DNA of 59,670 nt, taken from positions 1 through 59,670 of the forward strand of contig CAKZWF010000048.1 of assembly GCA_937921865.1 (NCBI GenBank), in the 5' to 3' direction. The notes under the pieces were generated by a model that was given only the letters and a program-made list of their open reading frames with translations, did no database searches and was not told where the DNA came from. Both the position numbers and the translations under genes were made by a program. Origin of the DNA: an uncultured Pseudomonadales bacterium. Its GTDB lineage: Bacteria > Pseudomonadota > Gammaproteobacteria > Pseudomonadales > Azotimanducaceae. Shown piece by piece: positions 28,865 through 36,077 of this stretch. The number at the start of each line of letters is the position of its first letter. Position 1 is the first letter of the stretch.

Positions 28865-29931
28865 AGCCAGCTCTGCGAGCATTTTCAAGAGCACTGAGTC
28901 TGGTGGTCACCACCGGGGGTTTGCTGCTGCTGAGTACTCCCGCAACAGCACAGTCGGCGGAAACCCGGTTGGCAGCTGAGGCTGTAACCGAACTGTTGAC
29001 CCAGCGGTTTTTTGAGGTTGAATTCTTCGTGTTCGAACGCAGCGCGGTGATGGATTTCAATACACGGGAGATTCTGACCCATCGTCATCCTCAGCCATAT
29101 CCCTCCGCTATGCTGTCACTGCCCTTTCCTGATCAGTCTTTTGGCAGCAGCTACCAGATCGACCCAATGACGCAACTGTGTCTGACCTTTCCAACACTCA
29201 GCTACACATCCACAACCGAACCCGAAGGCGAACCGGCCGATGGTAACGATGGCTACCCGACTGATGCCCAGGTTCCGGGAGCAGCGCAAGGCCAATCTGA
29301 CGAATCGTTGGTTCCGCAAATTCAACCAGCTCTGAGTCAGGATGCGATCGTGGATACACCCGTTGACCCACTACCCGAACCGGACCCGATGCAGGACCTG
29401 CTGGCCGCCGTTGCCGAATATGAACTCGAACTCGAACAGACCAGCAATCGCTGGATGCCTGAAGAGTCCTTCATGTTGCAGACGCAGGCCCGTCGAGTCG
29501 AAACACGCGCCGGTGGCCGTGTGCTCTTTCATGGTCGCTGGTTACAATCAGTACCGCCACGCGAAACTCCGTTGTCGGTTATGTTACCTGACGGAGTCCA
29601 TACCGGTGCCGGCAAAGAACTCAGCGGCAGCGTTGCTGTCACGCTGGGACGTTACCTGCACTTTCGCACGGCGCTGAACTATGTAGCTCCAGCGCTTGGG
29701 GCAATACCAATGCAGGTTGCCCTGTCACCCGAAGGCGAAGCGCTACCCGTTGACGACATCGAAGGCTTCGGGCCAGGCTTCATGACGCTGGCGCAGAGCC
29801 GCCGCATGCGCTCCGAAGAGTTACATTATCTGGATCACCCGAAACTCGGCGTTGTGGTGCGCATCGATCCGATCTCTATACCCGACCATCTGCTGGAACT
29901 ACACACCGCGCTCGACGAAGGCGAGCAGTAA
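28861..29931 (+). CDS. csiV: CsiV-family periplasmic protein
   Basis: 356 residues with a signal peptide (hydrophobic residues 10-28, cleavage after ATA). The mature start contains FFEVEFFVFER, the signature segment of CsiV-like proteins. The middle third is acidic, Pro- and Gln-rich and probably disordered (residues 115-175). The C-terminal third has barrel-like strands (GRVLFHGRWLQSV, YLHFRTALNYV, HYLDHPKLGVVVRID). In Vibrio, CsiV binds peptidoglycan and activates the LpoA-PBP1a synthase. The position directly behind mfd is the usual one in gammaproteobacteria. The 3' end overlaps the convergent phosphorylase gene by 33 bp. Confidence 0.8.
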   Translation: MKPALRAFSRALSLVVTTGGLLLLSTPATAQSAETRLAAEAVTELLTQRFFEVEFFVFERSAVMDFNTREILTHRHPQPYPSAMLSLPFPDQSFGSSYQIDPMTQLCLTFPTLSYTSTTEPEGEPADGNDGYPTDAQVPGAAQGQSDESLVPQIQPALSQDAIVDTPVDPLPEPDPMQDLLAAVAEYELELEQTSNRWMPEESFMLQTQARRVETRAGGRVLFHGRWLQSVPPRETPLSVMLPDGVHTGAGKELSGSVAVTLGRYLHFRTALNYVAPALGAIPMQVALSPEGEALPVDDIEGFGPGFMTLAQSRRMRSEELHYLDHPKLGVVVRIDPISIPDHLLELHTALDEGEQ

Positions 29932-30636
29932 CTCACTCACCGTGTGCATTCCGGCGCGAGCCACCTCTTGCAGAGACTGCATATCAACAGTCTCTGCACC
30001 AGCCACTCCCGCGGCTGGATTGACTACCAGGCAGATGGCTGCAAAGGGGATGTCCAGCTCACGGGCCAGCGCGGCTTCCGGCATACCTGTCATGCCGACC
30101 ACCGCACAGCCATCACGGGCCAGGCGGCGCACTTCCGCCGCCGTCTCAAGCCTAGGACCCTGCGTCACCGCCATTACCCCGCCTTCAACTACAGCGATGC
30201 CACAATTGTCGGCAGCACTTTTGAGCGACATCTGCAAACCACAGTCATAAGGGTTACTGAAGTCGATGTGCCGCACGGCATCATCTGCACAGAATGACTG
30301 ACGTCGACCCCAGGTGTAGTCAATGAGCTGATCGGGCAGCAGCAGTGCTCCAGTTGTTGCTTCAGGTGTGATCCCACCTACCGTATTGAGCGCAATGATT
30401 GCATCGACTGACATATTTGCCAACGCAGACAGATTAGCGCGATAGTTGATTGCGTGCGGTGCAAACCGATGCGGTTCACCGTGGCGCCTGATACGGACCA
30501 GTTCAATATTCGCCAGCGCAGCGACCTCCGGCGCCATAGAGGCTGCCCCGAATTCTGTGTCAGCAGACCCTGCCTGTGTCCAATCGAGTGTCCAGGGCAG
30601 TTCGCCGGAACCAACAATCAGGCCAAGGCGCTTCAC
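29899..30636 (-). CDS. S-methyl-5'-thioinosine phosphorylase (MTAP/PNP family)
   Basis: 245 residues of the purine nucleoside phosphorylase/MTAP family. Visible motifs are VGSGELPWTLDW, ALNTVGGITPEA, TQGPRLETAAEVRRLA (GPRxET) and VGMTGMPEAALARE. In the base-binding loop the sequence is VVNPAAGVAG, with Asn where MTAP enzymes have Asp, consistent with a 6-oxopurine. The Pseudomonas homologue at the same map position is a methylthioinosine phosphorylase, so salvage of methylthioinosine is the likely reaction. It overlaps the hypoxanthine phosphoribosyltransferase gene by four bases (ATGA), which fits because its product would be hypoxanthine. Confidence 0.8.
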   Translation of the reverse strand: MKRLGLIVGSGELPWTLDWTQAGSADTEFGAASMAPEVAALANIELVRIRRHGEPHRFAPHAINYRANLSALANMSVDAIIALNTVGGITPEATTGALLLPDQLIDYTWGRRQSFCADDAVRHIDFSNPYDCGLQMSLKSAADNCGIAVVEGGVMAVTQGPRLETAAEVRRLARDGCAVVGMTGMPEAALARELDIPFAAICLVVNPAAGVAGAETVDMQSLQEVARAGMHTVSELLLAFVERGV

Positions 30637-31217
30637 CGCTGACCTTCAGCGCTATTGTCGTCGGACTCTTCCGCCATCGCATAGATTCCAGGCAGATTGC
30701 GCCAGTAGCCCTGATAGTCCATGCCGCAGCCAAACAGAAACCGGTCCGGGCAGCTCAGCGCGGTGAAATCCGCCTGCAAGGGGCGTTGCTTGGCGTTTGC
30801 AATCTGTTTATCCACCAGCACACAGACGTCTACCGCGGCGGCACCCTGTTCCAGCGCCCACGAGCGCAATTCGGCCAGGGTGATCGCCTGGTCAAGAATG
30901 TCGTCAATAAAGACCACGTGCCGACCGGCCAGGGAAACCCTGGGTTTCGAATACCAGTGCAGCTGGCTGCCACGGGTTTCATGGCCATAACGACCAACAT
31001 GAACATGGGCAATCTGCAGCGGAAAATCGAGCCGCTGCAGCAGCAGACCGGCAAAAGGCAGCCCCCCCTCCAGCACGCTGATCAGCAGCGGGTTTTGCTC
31101 CGCCAACACCACGGTCATCCGCACCGCGACCTGATCAATGGCTTTGAGCACGGCGTCAGCTGAGACCAGTTGCGTGGCCTGACGCCGCGCGCCGAGAATT
31201 TCTGCGGGTGGCTTCAT
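30633..31217 (-). CDS. hpt: Hypoxanthine-guanine phosphoribosyltransferase
   Basis: 194 residues. The PRPP-binding motif VFIDDILDQAITL spans residues 102-114, and NPLLISVLEGGLPFAGLL is the N-terminal part of the type I PRTase fold. The enzyme converts hypoxanthine or guanine plus PRPP to IMP or GMP. It sits between the small MscS gene and the methylthioinosine phosphorylase with ATGA overlaps on both sides, so the two salvage steps are translationally coupled. Confidence 0.88.
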   Translation of the reverse strand: MKPPAEILGARRQATQLVSADAVLKAIDQVAVRMTVVLAEQNPLLISVLEGGLPFAGLLLQRLDFPLQIAHVHVGRYGHETRGSQLHWYSKPRVSLAGRHVVFIDDILDQAITLAELRSWALEQGAAAVDVCVLVDKQIANAKQRPLQADFTALSCPDRFLFGCGMDYQGYWRNLPGIYAMAEESDDNSAEGQR

Positions 31218-32314
31218 GCTTTCTGCTCGGGGTCCGGAGTTGGCTCCGGATCAGGCTCCGGGTTGATCATCTCTATGGTCCGGGTCGGGAACGCAATCTC
31301 AGCTCCGTGATCACGAATGATGTTGGCGATCTGCAGCAGAACATCCTGCTTGATTCGATGGTACTCGGCCCAGACGATGGTCTTGGTAAATGTGTAGATG
31401 AAGAAATCCAGTGACGAGGCGCCAAACGCAATGAAGTTCACCATCAGAGTTCTGTTCTGGTCTATCTCGTCATGGTTCTTCAGCATCTGGGTCACATCAT
31501 CGACAATCGCCGGCAGCACATCGAGGTCACAGTAGCGGATGCCGATCGTTTCTTTGATCCGTCGATTGAGCATCAGCGAAGGATTTTCGACACTCAGGCT
31601 GGTGAAGATTGCATTCGGTATGTACAGAGGGCGCTGATCAAAGGTGCGAATTCGGGTCAGGCGCCAGCCAATTTCTTCGACTGTCCCCTCGATTTCCCTA
31701 TCCGGGGAACGGATCCAGTCACCCACCGAAAACGGCCGGTCGAGAAAAATCATCATTGCGCCGAAGAAGTTCGCCAGCAGATCCCGCGCCGCAAAACCGA
31801 TGGCAATGCCGCCGATACCACCAAAAGCCAGAACACCCGAGACACTGAAACCCAGCCCCTGGAGCGCCATCAGAATCGCGGTGATGATCACACTGGCCCG
31901 CAGCAGTTTGCCGATTGCCAGCGCGGTGGTCCTGTCGATCCGCGGATCAGCGGTTTCAATAACCAGCTGCCGCTCTACACTGCGCACAAAACGCACGGCG
32001 AACCAGGCCAGCAGCCAGATGACGGCCACCTGCCGAATCGGATCAATGTAGCTGAACAGTTCCGACTCAGAATACCGGCCGGCTACTTCAGCCGCCCAGC
32101 AGACCCCTAGAATCCAGATAGCGAGGCCTAACGGTTTACGCGCCGAACTCAGCAACGCATCGTCGTAGACGGTACTGGTCTTTTCCAGCTGGCGGGCCAG
32201 GCGATCGAAAATCAGCTTGACCGAGAAGCGGACAATTCCGGTGCCCAGCGTGATGACAAATACTTCGACGAACCAGGAATTGGCCAGCACGAGATCCAGA
32301 AGTTTCTGCAGCAT
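31214..32314 (-). CDS. Small-conductance mechanosensitive channel, MscS/YnaI type
   Basis: 366 residues with about five membrane helices. The pore region is VSGVLAFGGIGGIAIGFAAR and DLLANFFGAMMIFLDRPFSV, followed by IRSPDREIEGTVEEIGWRLT and PLYIPNAIFTSLSVEN of the beta domain. The C terminus ends in a short Pro-Glu-Asp repeat. Such channels open under membrane tension. It lies 5 bp after the barrel gene and overlaps hpt by four bases, placing it inside a five-gene transcription unit. Confidence 0.9.
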   Translation of the reverse strand: MLQKLLDLVLANSWFVEVFVITLGTGIVRFSVKLIFDRLARQLEKTSTVYDDALLSSARKPLGLAIWILGVCWAAEVAGRYSESELFSYIDPIRQVAVIWLLAWFAVRFVRSVERQLVIETADPRIDRTTALAIGKLLRASVIITAILMALQGLGFSVSGVLAFGGIGGIAIGFAARDLLANFFGAMMIFLDRPFSVGDWIRSPDREIEGTVEEIGWRLTRIRTFDQRPLYIPNAIFTSLSVENPSLMLNRRIKETIGIRYCDLDVLPAIVDDVTQMLKNHDEIDQNRTLMVNFIAFGASSLDFFIYTFTKTIVWAEYHRIKQDVLLQIANIIRDHGAEIAFPTRTIEMINPEPDPEPTPDPEQKA

Positions 32315-32319
32315 AGTTT

Positions 32320-33930
32320 TTAAAAGTACCTGGTAATTTCCAGTTGCAGGAAGTCGTCGCGCATGACCGGCCCCAGCTTATTATCAGGATCCAGCAGATC
32401 GCTGGGCGAATCGTCCGGGTCGGGGCTGTGCGCACCGCCAAAAGCCCGGCCTTCGACGAGCAGCGTCCAAGTGTCTCCCAGGCGCCGGCTGGCTTCCAGT
32501 TTGACAATGTACTCGTGGGTATCTACGTCCCAGATCAGACCAAGCAGCGCCTGAGTATTGGCCATGTCATTGACCTGCCAGCGGGTTCCAAAAGCCAGGT
32601 CGTGCTCAAACAGCGTGTTGAAAGCCTCATCGTCCCGCTCATCCCACATGTACTCGGCAATCAGCCCCAGATCAGTACGGCCCCCGAAGACTCCAACCAG
32701 GGTCCGCTCAAATCCGCCAGTGGCCGCCGCATAGCGATCACCAAAACCGCTGCGGCTGATGGCTTCCAGCTTCCAGGCCCAGTCGCCAAAAATCACCTGG
32801 CCATCAAAACCGGTCTGATCAATCACCGGATAGAAGGGTTTGAGGTAGTAGTTGCCATTGCTCTTCTGGCGCAGCTCGAACTGCGGGTCCCGACTGGTTC
32901 CCGAAAAATGGTAAAGCCCGAATTCCAGTGGACCAAGGTTATGGGACCAGCGGATCGCACCATCGATTCGCTTATCCTCGGCACCCGACTCATAGTCTGC
33001 GTTGTTGGTATCTACCGGCAGCGCCCGTCGCAACCGACCGTCCTCACCGGGAAACGTGCGCTCGCGAAAGCCGGTCAGGAGATGGAAATCGACGATTCCC
33101 CAGTCACGGATAATGGACAGGTGCGCCATGGGCTGGCCGAGCTTTTCCTCCAGATCAATATTCTCGACCAGATCAGTCTGGTTGATGATATCCACCAGGT
33201 GATTGAACTCTGTCACTCCCCAGAACACCTGTTTGACACCCAGGTGCAGGTCCCAGCTGTCACCTACCCGGGTCCAGAAAAACTCACGCAGGTCGAAGTG
33301 GGTGCGATCGCTGTCCTGAGCGTCATAGCGGAAAAACGGCGCCGCGGTAAAACTCTGTCGCTCATTGTCCCAATTGCGATAGTAATCGGCGCGCAGGCTG
33401 ACTGAAGGGTGAAATTTGGACTGCCCGTCCAGGCCACTTCGAAAAAACGTCTGCGACTGCAGACCCAGGTCCAGATCGAGCATCTGAACAACGCTGTCCG
33501 CAGCCGGTTCGTTCGAAGTTCGATCGGGCGTGCCCACTAGCTCCACCGGCCGGACGGGAGGCGGACCTGTCACTGGTGCCTGTCGATCAACTCGCGATGC
33601 GGCAACCTGGGTCTGCCCGCCTAACAGACGCCAGTAGCGCAGCTGCGCTGCGTCAGCCGCCCGGGCAAGCTCGGCGAGCTGCTGCGGACTGCGCGCTTCG
33701 CTGACCACCCGATACCAGATGCCCTCTTCACGCTCGAAGGCTTCAGCAACAATCACGGTTTTCAGACGCAGACTGAGGCGGGATGCCCAGTTGGTCGCAT
33801 TCTGCATCGACTGAAAACTGCCAAACACCAGTCGGTAAGGGCTCTGAGCCTCAGCAGAGTTCTGGTCCGCCAGTCCCTGCGCCGCGGCAAACACCGTGAG
33901 CATCAGCAAAGCAGCCCGGATGATCTTCAT
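32320..33930 (-). CDS. Outer-membrane barrel protein with N-terminal SPOR-like domain
   Basis: 536 residues. A signal peptide (cleavage after GLA, residue 21) is followed by a SPOR-like segment around residues 30-105 (YRLVFGSFQSMQNATNWASR, VVSEARSPQQLAELAR), a Pro-rich linker, and a barrel of about 370 residues with many aromatic strands (LRADYYRNWDNERQS, LHLGVKQVFWGVTEFNHLVD, FGLYHFSGTSRDPQ). It ends LEITRYF with a C-terminal Phe. The barrel resembles porin-like proteins encoded beside LolA-like genes. It lies 6 bp after such a gene here. Joining a SPOR-type domain to a barrel is unusual; the SPOR call is tentative. Confidence 0.7.
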   Translation of the reverse strand: MKIIRAALLMLTVFAAAQGLADQNSAEAQSPYRLVFGSFQSMQNATNWASRLSLRLKTVIVAEAFEREEGIWYRVVSEARSPQQLAELARAADAAQLRYWRLLGGQTQVAASRVDRQAPVTGPPPVRPVELVGTPDRTSNEPAADSVVQMLDLDLGLQSQTFFRSGLDGQSKFHPSVSLRADYYRNWDNERQSFTAAPFFRYDAQDSDRTHFDLREFFWTRVGDSWDLHLGVKQVFWGVTEFNHLVDIINQTDLVENIDLEEKLGQPMAHLSIIRDWGIVDFHLLTGFRERTFPGEDGRLRRALPVDTNNADYESGAEDKRIDGAIRWSHNLGPLEFGLYHFSGTSRDPQFELRQKSNGNYYLKPFYPVIDQTGFDGQVIFGDWAWKLEAISRSGFGDRYAAATGGFERTLVGVFGGRTDLGLIAEYMWDERDDEAFNTLFEHDLAFGTRWQVNDMANTQALLGLIWDVDTHEYIVKLEASRRLGDTWTLLVEGRAFGGAHSPDPDDSPSDLLDPDNKLGPVMRDDFLQLEITRYF

Positions 33931-33936
33931 CAGCTG

Positions 33937-34776
33937 TTACCGCACCCGCCGCAGGCTGTTGGTCGAGAAATCCCGTTGCGAATCCAAGCCCAGGCCGAAC
34001 TGATAGTCGTGCCAGACCAGCTGTGTACTGCGCCCTGTCTGAATGTTCTCCATCAACATCTGCGCAGGCTTCCAGAACCGCTCCAGATAAAACTCATAGC
34101 CACTGACTGTCAGGGTCTTCAGGGGTCGCTCCCGGTCGTCAAAATACTCAATGTGTTGAATGCGCAGTTCAGCCTGGTCAAGCCGGACCAATTGCCGCGA
34201 ATACCCGGAGGTGTCGTCGACGGGCGTGCGCTCCACCAGGTAATAGGCTCCGGACTCATCGGATTCGCTTTCCAGCAGCCGGTAGGTAAATTTCTCAACC
34301 TCCTGCAGAGCGAGGTCTTCGAAGGCAAACTCACTCGATAAAAAGGGTCCGGAGCGGTTCTTGCTGGTGATTTTTTTCACCCTTTTAAAAGCAGGGAGAA
34401 ACAGCCACTGGTCATCCGGGGCAAACTTATAGGAGTAGCTGAGCAGTGCGGTGCCGCGAATGGGTTTCGGAGAGTCGAAAACCACCAGCAGACGGTCGCC
34501 GTCTTCAGCCATTTCCAACTGCCTGATCTTCAACTGTCGCTGGCTCTGATTGCCTCGGCGGTCCCTCAGAATCATTTCGAGATCCACGGACAGATCCTGG
34601 TAGCCGGACGCCCGACGGTCGGCTTCCTGAAATATAGCCAGTCCCGCAGCTTCCGGAGCCAGGCCGGCAACGGAAAAATCTGTGGTTCCCGGTTGCAACG
34701 CCACAGCGGGCGCAGCGCTGAACGCGAGCGCAATCGCCGGCCAGAATAACTGCAGCAGGTTCAGCAACCCTCTCAC
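33937..34776 (-). CDS. LolA-like outer-membrane lipoprotein-sorting protein
   Basis: 279 residues. The GTG at 34774-34776 is the likely start: GAGGAT lies upstream, and a signal peptide (LLNLLQLFWPAIALAFSAAP) follows at once. A longer frame from 34887 runs through the LexA boxes and lacks export character. The mature domain carries the PF17131 pattern: MILRDRRGNQSQRQLKIRQ, ALLSYSYKFAPDDQWLFLP, VKKITSKNRSGPFLSSEF and a C-terminal FYLERFWKPAQMLMENIQTG. The fold is like LolA and these proteins are usually encoded with RND/MMPL exporters and barrels. Here the partner is the barrel gene 6 bp downstream and no exporter is present. It heads the unit behind two LexA boxes. Confidence 0.82.
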   Translation of the reverse strand: MRGLLNLLQLFWPAIALAFSAAPAVALQPGTTDFSVAGLAPEAAGLAIFQEADRRASGYQDLSVDLEMILRDRRGNQSQRQLKIRQLEMAEDGDRLLVVFDSPKPIRGTALLSYSYKFAPDDQWLFLPAFKRVKKITSKNRSGPFLSSEFAFEDLALQEVEKFTYRLLESESDESGAYYLVERTPVDDTSGYSRQLVRLDQAELRIQHIEYFDDRERPLKTLTVSGYEFYLERFWKPAQMLMENIQTGRSTQLVWHDYQFGLGLDSQRDFSTNSLRRVR

Positions 34777-34855
34777 GGGACGATCCTCACGTTTGCGTGG
34801 CCCAGAAGATGTGAAGCAGTTGGAAAACTCATCGCTCGTGCATCGAAAGAAAATA

Positions 34856-34871
34856 CTGTATAAACTGCCAG
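34856..34871. promoter_or_regulatory. LexA box 1 (SOS operator)
   Basis: CTGTATAAACTGCCAG, an exact CTG-N10-CAG match to the gammaproteobacterial LexA operator. It lies 80 bp upstream of the LolA-like start and 155 bp upstream of lexA. Confidence 0.75.
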
Positions 34872-34875
34872 GATA

Positions 34876-34891
34876 CTGGATATACAAACAG
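34876..34891. promoter_or_regulatory. LexA box 2 (SOS operator)
   Basis: CTGGATATACAAACAG, again CTG-N10-CAG with the ATATAC core. Its centre is 20 bp from box 1, about two helical turns, like the paired boxes upstream of lexA in Escherichia coli. Together they support LexA autoregulation and may also control the divergent operon. Confidence 0.8.
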
Positions 34892-35026
34892 TTGCCGGTC
34901 GCGCTCCGTTCAAGCAGTGATCGATAACCAATCGTTTATCCAGGGGCACTTATAACCATATTTCATCGTAAATCAAAGGGTTGCAATGAATAGTTACCCA
35001 AGTAATCAAGAGTCGGGAAAAACACC

Positions 35027-35641
35027 ATGGACACTGTGAACACCAATCTGACGGCGCGACAAGCCCAGGTGCTGGATCTGGTCCGACAGTACATCAGCGA
35101 CACCGGCTACCCCCCTACCCGGGCCGATATCGCTCGTGAACTGGGATTTCGTTCGGCTAACGCCGCCGAAGAGCATCTCAAAGCGCTGGCGCGCAAAGGT
35201 GCGATTGAAATGATTCCAGGCACCTCAAGAGGCATCCGTCTTCCGGAAGAAAATGGTCTGCCGATTGTTGGACGAGTTGCCGCCGGTAGCCCTATTCTGG
35301 CCGCCGAGCACATTGAGGATCGTGTCGACGTGCCGCCCAACTTCTTCCAGCCTCGCGCTGACTATCTGCTGCGGGTACAGGGAGACAGCATGCGAGATGT
35401 CGGCATCATGGACGGCGACCTGCTTGCAGTACATCGCGCTGCCGAGGCCAGAAACGGCGAAATTGTTGTCGTCAGGATTGAAGATGAAGTCACCGTAAAA
35501 CGTCTGCAGCGCACCAGGCAGCGCAATAAGCTCGTGCTGTTGCCGGAAAATCCGGATTTTCAGCCGATTGAGGTGGATCTCAGAGAGCAGGAAGTACAGA
35601 TCGAAGGGCTCGGTGTCGGTGTCCTGCGTCAGTCTATTTAA
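35027..35641 (+). CDS. lexA: SOS response repressor LexA
   Basis: 204 residues. An N-terminal winged-helix domain ([31 protein letters not shown]) is followed by the self-cleavage domain. The cleavage bond is Ala86-Gly87 (RVAAGSPI), the catalytic serine is Ser121 ([10 protein letters not shown]) and the lysine is Lys158 (EVTVKRL), all intact. RecA-stimulated autocleavage would derepress the SOS genes. The start codon is preceded by a GGGAAA sequence. The stop codon falls within an 18-bp tandem duplication. Confidence 0.98.
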   Translation: MDTVNTNLTARQAQVLDLVRQYISDTGYPPTRADIARELGFRSANAAEEHLKALARKGAIEMIPGTSRGIRLPEENGLPIVGRVAAGSPILAAEHIEDRVDVPPNFFQPRADYLLRVQGDSMRDVGIMDGDLLAVHRAAEARNGEIVVVRIEDEVTVKRLQRTRQRNKLVLLPENPDFQPIEVDLREQEVQIEGLGVGVLRQSI

Positions 35642-35685
35642 GCGGAGCCAGGTATTTAAGCGGAGCCAGGTTCAGGCGGAGCCAG
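35635..35685 (+). repeat. 18-bp tandem duplication over the lexA stop
   Basis: TATTTAAGCGGAGCCAGG occurs at 35635-35652 and again, perfectly and in tandem, at 35653-35670. The core GCGGAGCCAG appears a third time at 35676-35685. The lexA stop codon lies within the first copy, so the duplication changes only the 3' untranslated region. It looks like replication slippage. Confidence 0.85.
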
Positions 35686-35751
35686 TTAGCGGGGATAGTT
35701 GAGCCGACTATCCGCGACAGGATGGCAAAGAGCTCAAGCGCTTTGCCAGCG

Positions 35752-35997
35752 TCAGTGTATTACCGGAGGCGGTTCAACCGCGTCAACGGCTTCATTTTCT
35801 TCTTCCGCCGGCTCGGTGCCCAGGTAGTCAGTGGCAGCGTCTATCATGGCTTCTGCCACGCCGATCAGGTCCTGATCCAGCATTTCCCGGACTTCGTCGG
35901 AGAACCGGACGCTGATCAGAGGCTCACTGCCTTCGTCCGTTTCCCGTAATACGATATCGCCATTATCCAATTGAGTAATCTCGAGAACCCTGCTCAT
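35752..35997 (-). CDS. Small acidic protein between lexA and topA
   Basis: An 81-residue protein (MSRVLEITQLDNGDIVLRE...) with an N-terminal beta-rich part, a helical middle (EVREMLDQDLIGVAEAMID) and an acidic, Pro-rich tail. I cannot name its family. It lies 80 bp after topA on the same strand and may be co-transcribed with it. Codon use and composition look genuine. Confidence 0.6.
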   Translation of the reverse strand: MSRVLEITQLDNGDIVLRETDEGSEPLISVRFSDEVREMLDQDLIGVAEAMIDAATDYLGTEPAEEENEAVDAVEPPPVIH

Positions 35998-36077
35998 CTA
36001 GTTCCTGCAGTCTGTGACGCTTCAAGTGTAGCCCCGAAAAGGAGGCCTCACTATAACCGTTCTGGGTGAAATTGGTG

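Noticed and set aside
32344..33405. 353-residue open frame on the plus strand
   Set aside because: It lies antisense to the barrel protein gene, has no family-like motifs, and the minus-strand gene is well supported by signal peptide, barrel strands and operon position.
34777..34887. Upstream extension of the LolA-like protein from 34887
   Set aside because: It would run through the LexA boxes and place 37 non-hydrophobic residues before the signal peptide. The GTG at 34774-34776 with GAGGAT is better.
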